Of a stretch of DNA of 64,000 nt, positions 31,985-44,122 are shown in pieces. Within the stretch, counting starts at the first letter, position 1; each line of letters opens with the position of its first letter. This stretch comes from Galaxea fascicularis (Eukaryota; Cnidaria; Anthozoa; Scleractinia; Euphylliidae): positions 23,777,850 to 23,841,849 of the forward strand of contig OX419336.1 of assembly GCA_948470475.1 (NCBI GenBank), read 5' to 3'. Made by a program: the position numbers and the translations under genes. Below the pieces are notes generated by a model. The model did not search any database. It was not told the origin of the DNA and was given only the letters and a program-made list of their open reading frames with translations.

Positions 31985-32360
31985 CCCCGTGTACTTAATT
32001 TCGCGAAAATCAGACCATTTCATGAGTATTTAATTTCGCTATTATGACCTCGGTGTATTTAATTTCACGATATTATTATTTCTTTGATCTATCAAAAACA
32101 CCTACGGTAAAGTCCAGTTAATTTTGAAGAGGTTTTCATTGATTGTTCTGGCAGCCTAATAACAGAGACAATAGAAAGCACTTACAAAACGCGATGAATA
32201 CAAGTCTTACGGAAAATTTACTACGTTAGAGGTACGAGTCCCGTATGAGCAAACGGTTCGAGAATTTAATACTTACTATCGACGAGACATATATGTCACG
32301 ATTTTTTTGAAATCGCGAAATTCGTGAAAATTAGTACTAGCGAAAATTTGTAAGAACTAG
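31985..32360. repeat. Degenerate repeat with TTTAATTTCGC phrases
   Basis: Recurrent (T)ATTTAATTTCGCG phrases near 31992, 32026 and 32057 and inverted GAAATCGCGAAATTCG near 32308 suggest an old foldback element. Ends are not clear. The stretch from 32361 to 32891 holds nothing I recognise. Confidence 0.35.
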
Positions 32361-32891
32361 TATTAATTAAGTCCACTTAACAGCTGTCTATAGAGAATCT
32401 TTTTCCTTCGGGAAATAGATGTTATTGTTGTGTAGACAATTAGTATTACATGTATTTTATTGTTTTGTACCTCCAAAATGGCCACCGTGAAAACCCTCTA
32501 CAGGGCACAAATTTACGATGACTATTTATTTGCACTCTTGTAAGCGGACTCCACCTCTAAGAGACCTCAGATTTACTGAGACCAATACAACCCCTCCATC
32601 TTAAGTATCCTTTAAGTTTTTTAACACGGTTCTTTTAATTCTATACTTCTAGAAATGGTGAAGCTACATTTCCGTTTTTTATTGCACTGCTCCAAGTACA
32701 TTATTGAGAAGTGAATGCAAGCATTTATTAACTTTCTGATATTTACAAATAAATAAACAAATGCAGAGGGAAATGGTCATATTCACACCTCCATGTAAAT
32801 ATTTCATTCTTCTCAGCAAAACACCTAACACAAACAAGTATTAAACCTACAGGAAGAACTTCCACCTCCCCATGTGTACAGGCCAAGTCAG

Positions 32892-33214
32892 TAAAGGTTG
32901 GTTTTCACTAGCACATAAGCACAAGCATAAACTTAAAGAAGTGTAAATGAAAACAGCAGTGACATAAGCATAAGCAGAAGCCGAAACATAAGAAGAACGA
33001 ACCCACTTATTTGTCTTGTGCCATTTTCACTAGCAATGCTCTCAACATAAGCATAAGCATAAGTATAAGCACAAGAAAAACCAACAGTTCCATTCTTCAT
33101 GTGCTTATGCTTGTGCTTATCTTTCGTGAAAACAGCATAAGACAAATAAGTGGGTTCATTCTTATGTTTTTATGCAAGCACTTGTGCTTATGTGCTAGTG
33201 AAAACCAGCCTTAA
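32892..33214. mobile_element. MITE with GGTTTTCACTAGCACATAAG ends
   Basis: The left end reads AAAGG(T)TGGTTTTCACTAGC and the right end gives the complement (GCTAGTGAAAACCAGCCTTA). The inside repeats CATAAG. It lies 3' of TMEM128, possibly in its 3' UTR. Confidence 0.8.
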
Positions 33215-33401
33215 TTTATCACCAACAGTGTATAAATTGATTTGTTACTGAGTTCTTACATAGAATTTCCATATCCCCTGCATAATTCAATCTAATCATG
33301 TGAAGTACAGAAAATTGCTTCCATCTAAGTTAAGAAATAATTTTCTCAGTCCAGTTTAGTGGATATAAGTTTGCTACTACTTGTGTTATCATAACTGCCA
33401 T

Positions 33402-34821
33402 TTATACAGGAATTAAGGTTGCTAAAAAAATGATACCCATAAACAAGGTAGAAGTTATGATGGGTGTTAGAATTTTCCATACTGGCCACAGTGAATATGT
33501 TGAGCTGGAAAGAAAAAGCGAAACATATGATCGGTATCATTCACAAGAAATATTTCTATTACTAACAAGAGTTCAGTGATTCTCAGGGTCAAGAAGTAAA
33601 TTCTTACAAAGTAAATTAATGTTCAGAGAGAGAATTTTCTTCATGCCAAACAAAAACACCATATTAGTGATTCCTTACCAAATCATTCCGGCAATGAATG
33701 AAGCAGTTGCAATGGGAATAAGATAAGGAGAATGTTTGTCCCAGTCAGTGATCTTCTTATAGTAACTCAACCAAAGCACACAGTAGCATCCAATAAACAG
33801 GTTTACCCCTATGAGAGTACCTCCAACATACAGCCAGGGCCTGTCAAACAAGATCAGTTCCACAAGCAGTAAAGTACACTTGTCAGTTAAACTCCCAAAT
33901 TCATCGAAGTTTCTTCTTCTTTTTTTTTTTTTTTTCATGATTTTCTTGATTTTGTTTCTTATTTAGATGAACAAATTCTTTGCAATCTTTCCTCTTCCCG
34001 GGTCAACTTTTTTTGTCACTGAGATTAGGCAGGCTACACATGGGCAGCTCAAATTCAATCAATGTAACAGCATGCAAGTTATGTCCTACTTCATGTGAAG
34101 CCAGTAATATTAAAACTGAAATGAGTAAATCGTTGAATATTAATTTAGGTAGCGTTTGTCCTTATACTTTTCAACATTGGCCATCAAGTATTTCTAGAGG
34201 CCTGGTGTAGATCAGGGCTTTGCCACATGCCTTATCATGCTCTTGGCACTGTCCACCCCTCCCCCCTGCTGGTAAAGTGTTAAGTAAACTGTAAGCTTAA
34301 ACTGTTTTTGAATAACACCAGGAGGACCAGGAGACTGTGGCTGTTTTTCCTAGCATATGCAGCTTATCACCTTTCCTCCTTTATTTCTTGGCTTCCTGTA
34401 GCTCACGCCCTGAGCATGTTGTTAAAACAAACAATGTGACACTCACCTGTGTATTCTAGAATCAAATCTCACTGCGATGTAAAAATCTGAGTAATAAAAT
34501 ACAGCTATTGCTGCCATCATCCAAAATACAGAATGAGGGTTTATCCTGGAAGTGCTTCTGGGGTCGTTTTCCTTGAGAATTCTTTCTCCCTCTTCCTTGA
34601 TTCTCTCTAAAAATCAGGTCACGATTTAGCGAACATTTTGCAAAACTAACAATTCGATAACGCACAAGAAAAAATAAATATGTGTGAAATATCTGTGAAT
34701 ATTCACTTAGAATAAGTTCAGGTTTCTTACGATCCAAATCCCGATCATATGGTCGCCCTTCTCTGTGACGAATAAAAGCGGTTGTAAGGTCCTCGTACAC
34801 GTTCGATGTCTGCGACGCCAT
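33402..34821 (-). CDS. TMEM128: TMEM128-like four-pass membrane protein (complete, 4 exons)
   Basis: Exons on the minus strand: 34731-34821 (ATG at 34821), 34447-34606, 33679-33840 and 33402-33504 (TAA). Lengths 91+160+162+103 = 516 nt, giving 171 aa, close to vertebrate TMEM128. The soluble N-terminus (MASQTSNVYEDLTTAFIRHR...) is followed by four hydrophobic segments: SVFWMMAAIAVFYYSDFYIA, WLYVGGTLIGVNLFIGCYCV, the PYLIPIATASFIAGMI block and a last helix ending FMGIIFLATLIPV. The order SVFW...DF, then WDKHSPYLIPIATASFIAG, then LWPVWKILTP is the family signature. I know no established molecular function for TMEM128; it is a predicted endomembrane protein. All splice sites are GT-AG and phases agree. 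It lies head to head with the ADAM gene. Confidence 0.93.
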
Positions 34822-35065
34822 TTTGACAAAGACAAAACACTTCTGACCGCCTCCCCCACAGTGAGTAATTAGTCCGTCAGCTGACTGTAATGTACAGTAG
34901 GCTCTCGAACGAATACTCGATCACGACTACAAACAGGAAGTACGTAGGACGTGACAGGCGACTAAAAAGGCTGAGACGCGAAGTCGGATGTAATCAGCTA
35001 AAACAAATGAAGGTACACCCAAGCCATCTGTATGAGGAAGGTGTTTAATCATTTGAAACAGAGGC
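34822..35065. promoter_or_regulatory. Shared bidirectional promoter interval, TMEM128 / ADAM
   Basis: Only 244 bp separate the two start codons, so both 5' UTRs and promoters must fit here or use upstream exons. I see an ETS-type ACAGGAAGT at 34933-34941 and a CRE-half-like GACGTGAC at 34948-34955, and no clear TATA box. These motifs are short and could be chance; the close divergent arrangement is the stronger evidence. Confidence 0.5.
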
Positions 35066-38000
35066 ATGAGGGTGACTTTAATGAGGACCGTTTTACTGGC
35101 CCTTACCGTTCACTTGAAGTTGTTTCAAGAGACAGGTAAAGAAAATTTAAGTTTATAAATGTATCGTGCAGTAAGTTATTTGTCTGTTTACTTCTCATAG
35201 TCATGACTTCCTTTTTAACACGCGTGAATGTAAATTTCGGTTTTTCGTTATAGTAATCTTCCTGTGAGTTATTTTGCGATTTTCTTGCTCAGATTGTAAA
35301 TTTGTGGATGGGAGCAATTTCCAGGAGGTGCTACGGAACTATGAAATTGTCGCACCTCAACTTCAAACGCAAGGACGGTGGAGAAGAGATACGTCAACGC
35401 GGTCTTCTTCAGTGAGTCGAGTGATCCAATATAACATCCAAGTCGGTCTGATTTTACGGTTCTTTTCTCTGATATTTTTAATCTTCATGTTTGATTTTTG
35501 GTGTAATTTCATCGTTACGCTATAGTTGACTTCAAAACTCCCGAGGCAGCCGATATAGAATTTTCCTTCGTGCGCTCACCTGCTCACGTACCATAATTGA
35601 CGCTCTGCTTTTAAAAATACATGTCATTCGATCATATCCATTTAGCATCAGTTTTCTTCTTTCAGGGAGATCACGTCGGAAGAGCGGTTTTCTACTTGAG
35701 AGGATTCGGCAAGGACTTTCTGCTGGATGTTTCCCAGAACCGGTAAGCACACATTTGTCTGCACGAGCCAAGTTCACTTTTCGTGAGCTTTTCCGCTCAA
35801 TTTTTTTTTTATTATCGGCTTTACGATCAATACTTTCTTCCATCGCATTTAGTGTTTTGCTGTCTGCTAATTATATTACAAGATCGTTTGATGAGGACGG
35901 CGGTGAAGTTATTGGGCGGCATGAGGTTTGTTTCATTGTTTGTTAACTGTAAATGGAAAAACTTTGCATTCAATTTGACTTTAATGCAGTTAATGCTTCA
36001 GGGAAAGAGAGCCTGTGTTTGCTCAACTAAAAAGCAAAGTCTCCCCATAAACAATGCATGACAATAAAGGTGTTAATGCTATTTTGTTTCCATTAAATTT
36101 TTTGTAATCCTCGTCGATTTCCATAGTTTTGTCGTGGTTTTGCATGCTGTGCTCCGGTGACTAATGCAAGCGAGCGGGATATTAGCCTTATGTCGTATAA
36201 ACGAGTCGAAAGCATAATTGAACTTATTTCCGTTCAGGCAGCTGATCGGCCGATGACAGCGGTGCAACCCGTGAATGTCTGCGAATTGGACAAGATCGTG
36301 TTACTGATTTTGCGAGCGTTCGTCCTGTTGTTTTTCTGATGCATTTTCAATTACCCAGGGGTTGAAAATGTTTATTTCAAGTGTAATTGAAGGGAATCTC
36401 CCTCAGCTAAGGACTCCGCCGACATTCTATCTATTTTTCGTATCTTTCTTTGTTGCATTTCCTAGACTAGAAATTCATGACCAACCTTATTAGGTCATAA
36501 ACCACTAAAGATAATGAAGGAGGTCAACTGACACCTTTACCTAAATAGTCAGATGCACACTGTAGGCTCAGATGTACACTCATTGGCTCAGCTTGTAGTT
36601 ATCATGTGACTGATAAATATTACCTAGGTAGTCAGAAAATAAGTTCATTGTATTTTTTAAATGCAGCTGCAGTGCCAGCATCATCCTCTCTTTACTAATG
36701 GAAAAATGTCTTTTTTTTCTTTGGTGGGAGGGGTTGGGCGAGGGCATGCAGGTGTGGGTGAAATTGGACAACATTAATTGGATCTTTTGGGGAAATGCAA
36801 ACCACGTTTATATCCTTTGGCTTTCATTTTTGGAGGATGTTTATTCAAACCAGTGAATTGAGATCTCTGTGTGTCATCAGTTGTAATTAATTTCTATTGC
36901 TGTCAATTAACAATTTGTGAAAAATGATGACTGGCTTTATAAGAAAAGACTGATGAAAGCAGGGGTACATAAGAAATGATTCTTCTTTTACATCTATCCC
37001 TAACATGTACAGTATATAGCCAATTTTTTGAAAAGGCAAAAAGTTAAAGAGTACAGTAGCCCAGGTTACTCTTTCATAGCTTCTTCAAAAATTTTCATGT
37101 CATTGTGGAAATTCTTGATGTCAGCAGGCAAGTCAAAATTTTAAAGCAAACGACAACACTCTTAAATTTGCAAAACATGTTTCGACAGAAACTTCTGTCA
37201 TCTTCAGTTGATAGATTTACAAAGCGTTAGAAGTTGAATTTATAAGTAGGAAAAATGCTAATTACATTAGTAACAACGGAATGTACATAAAACGTGGCAA
37301 TGTGAAAATTAAAAGGATAATTTACGTGATGCAGTTGTTGATTCAAAGAAGGTTGTTCTCTTCGAATATGATGACTGGCTTTTTTAGATCACGCCTCCAC
37401 CACGTTTCAACTTAAGATAAAAGAGGCATTTCATATTCGAAGAGAACAACCTTCTTTGAATCAACAACTGCATCACGTAAATCTGAAATTATCCTTTTAA
37501 TTTTCACATTGCCACGTTTTATGTACATTCCGTTGTTACTAATGTAATTAGCATTTTTCCTACTTATAAATTCAACTTCTAACGCTTTGTAAATCTATCA
37601 ACTGAAGATGACAGAAGTTTCTGTCGAAACATGTTTTGCAAATTAAAGAGTGTTGTCGTTTTCTTTAAAATTGTGGAAATTATTTAAAAAGAATGTCTTG
37701 AATATATTTTAGGTAGCAATGGAAAACAGTAAGCAGAGATTCGTCTGTACTTAGGCAAAGTCAAGATCATTTGGCAGCCTTTTAATGAGACCAGAAAATA
37801 TTATTTTTAATGATCTAACTAATTAAAGGCTTTAGTCATTTCCAATGGTGCTCATCCCTCAGGTATTAGTAAGGTATTTTTTAAAAGCATATTCGTATCC
37901 CAGGGATGAAGCAAATGCATTTCTAGAATGTTATTACTAGCTATTACATGCCTACACCATTGAGGCAATTTATTATTCAACACATTGTGACACTCTCCAA

Positions 38001-41000
38001 AATATCGCGATATTGCTCTCAATATTTATTGCATGACTTGTGTTCTCAATAGATGTCTTGTAATATACATAATTTCATGTGTCATGGATAAAAATGGTGG
38101 CTTTTCCAGGCTCTCTATAATTCACTCAGTAAACTACACTTGAATGTCAATGTTTTGAATGATAAAATTCAATCTTGTGGAATATCCCTGGGATGAAGTC
38201 AAGTCAACATTCCACTCCATTCAGATGATAATTACATTGGGGTACATTGGGATACACTAAATTGGGATTTTTGGTTTGGTTGAAGTGCACCTAAACCCCC
38301 AATTTTTTTTTTTTCACTGAAATAAATCTCTGTACCTGGTTGAAAAGTATTGCACTGTTTTTTGTTCTTTTTTGCCAAATTTGGCTTTTTATAGGCTTCC
38401 AAACGTAGCAAAAAGCAGGCATTATTTGGTACGCGACTGAGTGAGAACAGATGTGGGTCCAATTTGACATCACAAACTGTCTTGCATTGAATTAAGTCTT
38501 TGTAAACATGCATGCAAAGTAGTTTTTTGGAAGGCCACAAAAAGCCAGCATTTGGCAAAAAAGAATAAAAAAGGGCGCAATGCTTTTGGAATAGGTGCAA
38601 AGATTTATTTAAGTGAAAAAATATTTTGGGTTTAGGTGCACTTTAACAATGAGGTTGAACTGGATATCACTAAGGAAGGGCTGGGAAGTTGGACCCCTGC
38701 TCCCTCTCCTTCTTTCCCTTTAACAAATGGCTCAGTAGATTCAAGCAAAATGACAGGTCCCATCACAGGAGATTTGCCTTTTTATTGAAATTTAGTTCCC
38801 ATAGACAATCTGCTGCATGGGTGCATGGGTAGTCACACAGAATATATGTATCAAATCGACCGGTTGGCTCAGTTGGTAGAGTGCCGGACTACCGTGTGGG
38901 AGGTTGTGGGTTCAAAGCCCTGGCCGGACCAACACTCAGGGTCTTTAAATAACTGCGCAGAATGTGCTTCCTTTGCGATGACATCTGCAAATGGTTTGGA
39001 CTTTCTAGTCTTCTCGGATAAGGACAATAAACCAGAGGTCTCATTCCACAACTCTTCACAATTAATTCTGTGGGACGTTAAAAAACCACTAGTGACGCAA
39101 CAAACCCTGGCTGTGACCACTCCTAGTGCTGACCTGTTCTATTCAGCAAGTGGCCGACTTGGCGTGATATCCTAAAAAAGGCTTATGGTGTATGAGGCCA
39201 CACACATAACAGCCATAAGTCAATGGGACTTTGCCAAGTGCTAAAATCATGTAGATGTAGATGTAGACCATTTCTTTACTACAGTTTACTACTGAGGGTT
39301 GTCCACTTTGGTCCAAGTTAACTGTATTGAGCAATGTTTTCTAAATATTATTCAGTACACAAATTATAGACAGTGATTAACCTTAAGATACAGAAGATGG
39401 ACTCAAGGTTCATTATCTGAAAATTTAATTTAAGAAATAAATACTTTCAGAGAAAATTGTTTTTGTTAGTAGAGAGAAATGCAAGTGGAGTTGTGATAGG
39501 CCATTATTGTATTTATTCATGCAGAAAAATGAAACTTGTTTCTATCAAGGAACTGTGCAAGGTTTACAGCACTCAACTGTGGCCATCACCACATGTCAAG
39601 GAATGGAGTAAGTCCTTTAAATATGAAAGTTCCTGGGGCTGCTTAGCTTTTAGGTTGATTTGTTTTTAAGTCATTAGATTTATTACTTTTATCAAACTGC
39701 CACCAAACTCCAGGGAAAAATTGGCACTAGGTTTCTCCAATTAATTGTTGTAGTTCATATGCCAGAAATGATGATAATCTAGTAAGACTGGAAACAGAAA
39801 CAAACCTGCATTCAATGTTATGACAGATAACCTGCCCTGCAATGTGTCTCTGTCATTTTTTCTATTACAGTTTATTAGACAAGAAAAACCTGGCCTCCCT
39901 TTCCTGAAGTTTTGTCACAAGTTTGCCAAAAAACTCAACTAATTAAAGATGTTCTGAAGCATCAATTCTCCTTGTCCACACCCACCTCCTTAACTTTAAT
40001 ATTGTCAGTTTTCCCAAGCAAACAATAAGAGGAGGGGGGACAGCTTTAACATGGCCAAGTGGTTGTATTGCAGAAGCCCCCAGTTCAACTTCTGCTCTGG
40101 CTGCTGCTAGTTGGAATTGACTGTGTTTGTAACCCAGTATTATCAATCAATGAAATCAATAATCAATATTAACTGATGGCAGTCAAAGGCAATCAATAGT
40201 CATTGATTTCCGCTATCAATTATTGATATCAGAAATCAATGACGAATCAATAACCACAATATTTGTGTTGTTTAATTGCCTTTGATTGTCATCATTGGCA
40301 TTCCTTATCAATTTCATCAATGTCCATGTTGTTAATCATTTGGCCAATAGTAATCAATAACAATTATTAATTGTCATTGATTGGTAGGTATTGATTGATC
40401 GATTGGATTTCTGATGGTGAATTGTCATCAATTGGTCATGATCACCCTGGGTTACATTGTAAATTGCCAACTAGTTGGTCTCCTGCAGTTTCTATTGGTT
40501 TAAGTGGAGTCCCTGTAGCCTAGCTACAGCAGCTAAGTGCATGTCCACTATAAACAAAGAATTAAAAGGGAATGAATGGTGAATTGTAACCAGACCACTG
40601 AACTCTTCCCATAAGCACAGGAATATGTAGAGTCAGCAATGACTTGAGTAGCATTTTTTAGAACCATTAAAATTACGTACTGGTACTAATATTTGCTGCC
40701 TGATTAACTGTTGTTTGTTTAAGGGGAATGGTCTATGATGGGAATGAGACATATTTTATCCAACCACTACCTGGAAATTCAGAACAGGTGAGGGCCAAAT
40801 TATAAGAAGTTAAATGTCTAATGTGAAGGCTGGGGTGTGTCTTGCTGGGATAACTACTTCATACACTAACTTAATTGTCCATTCAATCATCCGTAAGAAA
40901 ATCAAATTGTGGCAAACAGCTTGCATCTCTTCAGTGACCATTACTTGTGCACTCAATCCTCACAAGAAATATAACTGAACAATTAATTTTTGCCACTGAT

Positions 41001-43312
41001 ACCAAAATTTGGGTCTAAGTAGAAAAAAATTGTTTTTCTACTTAGACCAGATCTGACTTGACTTCTTCATTCTGTTGGATTTCTTTAGTGTTAATCCCAG
41101 TCTTTCCTCTTTTTCTTCTCACATTGACATCTCTTTTTATTTATTTACTTATTTATTTATTTATTTTATACCATTTCTTGGGTGACAGGAAATCTGCAGC
41201 AATTGGGAGGGCTGGGAAATGGTATAACATTTCACATCAGTTGGAGTTCCCCCTACAATAATAATTGCACCCTTAGATTTCCTTAAGATGCAAGGGATGT
41301 TTTTTTTTTTTTCTAAATTTGTTTACTTGTTTCTTACACAGCATATTATGTATCGATCCAGAGATATGATACAAGGAGATAAACGATGTGGTTAGTTTAG
41401 CTAGTTTCTATCCCATGTCTAATCTATATCTAATTCACATTGTGATGTCAATCAACTCTGAACTATATGGTTGGTTCCAAGTCTCTCTTGGTGCCTGTAT
41501 AGTTTCCTTTCCTATTAAAAAGGGTGTTATGACTTGTTTCAAAGTACTATACTTACACTGTAATTACAAGATTTTAATTAGCAGTACCCCTTTTGATTAA
41601 CAACTTTTCTGACCAGTTTTTCAAGATTGCAAGCAGTGATTATAAATTTCAGCACCCAAATAGCCCATGTAGTTGTAGCTTAACTTGGTTTCTTTGTATG
41701 AAATTTGTTACTCCTCCCCATATAGGATAGCAGTCGATCATGTGGTTACCCTGAGCAGGTTGTTGCAGGCACCCATTTTTACACTTGGGTGGTGAGCTGC
41801 AATGTGAATGTCTGTGGAAACTTCTAAACACTGGTCATCTGATCTTCTGATTGACTGTCCAACATAATTCCTAAAAATTATATTGACCACTGTCCCTAAA
41901 ATATAAGATAACAATACTTTTACTAAATAAATCTTGTTTCCAACATGTGAGAATACCTATTCTAGCAATTGTGTCTTGCATGTTGCAACCTGATTTGCTG
42001 TTCACTGTTTGCTTAAATGCAGGAGAGTCTTGTGTTGCTACATTTGTATTTGGTTTGGGGCTCTAGTCAGTATATGTAGGAGGCTAGCATTTAATATCTG
42101 TAGCAGTCGATTGTAGTTTTAAAAGCTAAGTGCAACTTACCTCAATTATCCAGTTATATTCATTGATGCGTAAGAAAGGCAGTACATTAGTGTTGCAAAC
42201 TGCAATACTTATTTTTTTACCTTTAATTGCAGGAGTAGATCATTCAAGTTCTAATATACCTGATATGGATGAACTAACTTCACTTGGGAAATATAGGGTG
42301 AGTTATTAAATCCTTTTAATTCAGTAAAACAATTTCTTTGAAGGTAAAGGTGCTCAAGTTACAATTTCCAAACATTTAGTGAACAAGCCTATCACCAAGA
42401 AACATTTCAAGAGTATCAACTTTTCTGTTTTTCGTGGTTTCTGAAATTAGTTTATAATGTCTAAATCTATCATTCCCTCCAGGCTCGAAGAAACATCGAA
42501 AGTGAAACAAAATATGTGGAATTAATTATTGTCAATGATCATAGCCAGGTATGTCTAGTTGATTACATATCCATATGTAGGACTTTTATCCTCGGTATTG
42601 TAAACGAGTTGCTGTACTTAAATATACAGCAACACTGAAGCATGGAAAGTACTCTTCAACTATCTCTACACCAAGCTAAGAGTTAATTTTATTTTTGTCT
42701 TATTGATCATGATGTTTGTGTACTGTTTCTGTCTCATTAATTAGTATCTGGACCTAAATAGGCAAAGTGCTGCAGTGGAACTGCGATCAAAGAGTATAGC
42801 TAATGTAGTAGACTCCGTAAGTATACAAAAAAAATAACTGGTTGTTTTTCAGTTTATTCATTGTTGTCTGAAGGCAATCATTAATATTGGTTGCTTATTA
42901 AAACAAATAATAAAAAATGCCGTGTAATTGTTTATGGTTTTATGAGCTAACCTTAGTTTATAATATAAGCCGAGAAATTTCAGAGATTTGATTGGTTGAT
43001 AGTATCACTATTTCCGCGTAATAGTGGTATAACAGCAAAAATGGATGGTATAATAAAATTACCATGGCAACACTGAACACAATGACGTTTTTGCTTTTGT
43101 TTTCAAAAAAATGGCGACAAGATTCCCGGAAATTTCCGAGGAAAAATGCAAAAGCTTGCCGAAAAAGCAGTTAACAAAAATACAAACAAAACAAAGTCTC
43201 ATGTGCATTACCGAAAAGTTCTCGGTCTCCATAATAAAGAAAACAAAACTACCGAAAATTTCTCGACTTCCATTATAAACAAAATAATAGCATGACCTGT
43301 ACGTGGTATTTT

Positions 43313-43344
<32 letters not shown>

Positions 43345-44086
43345 GTCCAAATACCACTACAGGTCATGCTATTACCTATACATACATCAGACCCGGTATG
43401 CATCATAGTCTTGGTTATCTAAAATATAAGAAAAAAACAAGTTCTGGTACAGGTGTACGCCAAAACTGTCTGCTTCAAACTCAGTGGTATTCAGTGTATT
43501 ACTGCATGCTTCAGCTGCATGTCATGTCTCAGTTTTTTAAATCCCGCCCGTAAGAGTGTAATACCAACCCGAAAGTAACAAAGTTAATCGAGTTGGGTTT
43601 GTCAAAATGATAATAAAAAATTCCAATCTTTTTATATTACAAAAAGTATTATAGTCGAGTCTGGAGAAGTTTTTATTAATAATGCTTCTACAACATGAAT
43701 TAAGTTTTTCAGTCACTTTTTGCGATGTTTTAAATCCGATTACTTTTCAGCTTTTTCGTGCTATCAATATTCGCATCGCTCTGACAATGGTTGAGATTTG
43801 GAGTCAGCAGGATCTTATTAATGTGGTTGAAGATTCCGACGCTTGTTTAGACAATTTCATAGACTACAGAAACAAAGATCTGTACGAAAAACACAAGCAT
43901 GACAATGCAATGCTTTTAACGTGAGTATAGTGAGATTTTTAGAAAACTATCGTTATTGGTATAGGTAATCACATGATTCCAAGTGCAATTTGGAATAAAT
44001 AAGCACAAGTAAATTTTTTCAAAGACCAACAAAATTGCACGAGCCCACAGGGCGAGTGCAATTTGTGGTCTTTGAAAAATTTAAGA

Positions 44087-44122
<36 letters not shown>

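Larger units (their letters stand above)
37137..37672. mobile_element. Foldback element with two hammerhead-like motifs
   Basis: Arms 37137-37371 and 37431-37672 are near-perfect inverted copies around a 59-bp spacer. Each arm carries CTGAAGA, a 7-bp hairpin, then GAAAC; see the separate entries. No ORF. Resembles terminal repeats of Penelope-like elements by motif style (inference). ADAM intron. Confidence 0.85.

Noticed and set aside
35883..35925. Shorter ADAM exon starting at 35883
   Set aside because: The acceptor at 35852 keeps the frame and restores the conserved LL.xNY prodomain segment.
37586..37642. Calling the hammerhead-like motifs true self-cleaving ribozymes
   Set aside because: In both families an extra U separates CUGANGA from stem II, which breaks the strict consensus; only a structural similarity can be claimed from sequence.
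38857..38935. tRNA gene
   Set aside because: A and B boxes are present but the acceptor and T stems do not pair and a long body with a repeat tail follows; it is a SINE. The same applies at 28780-28856, 51850-51925 and 53260-53338.
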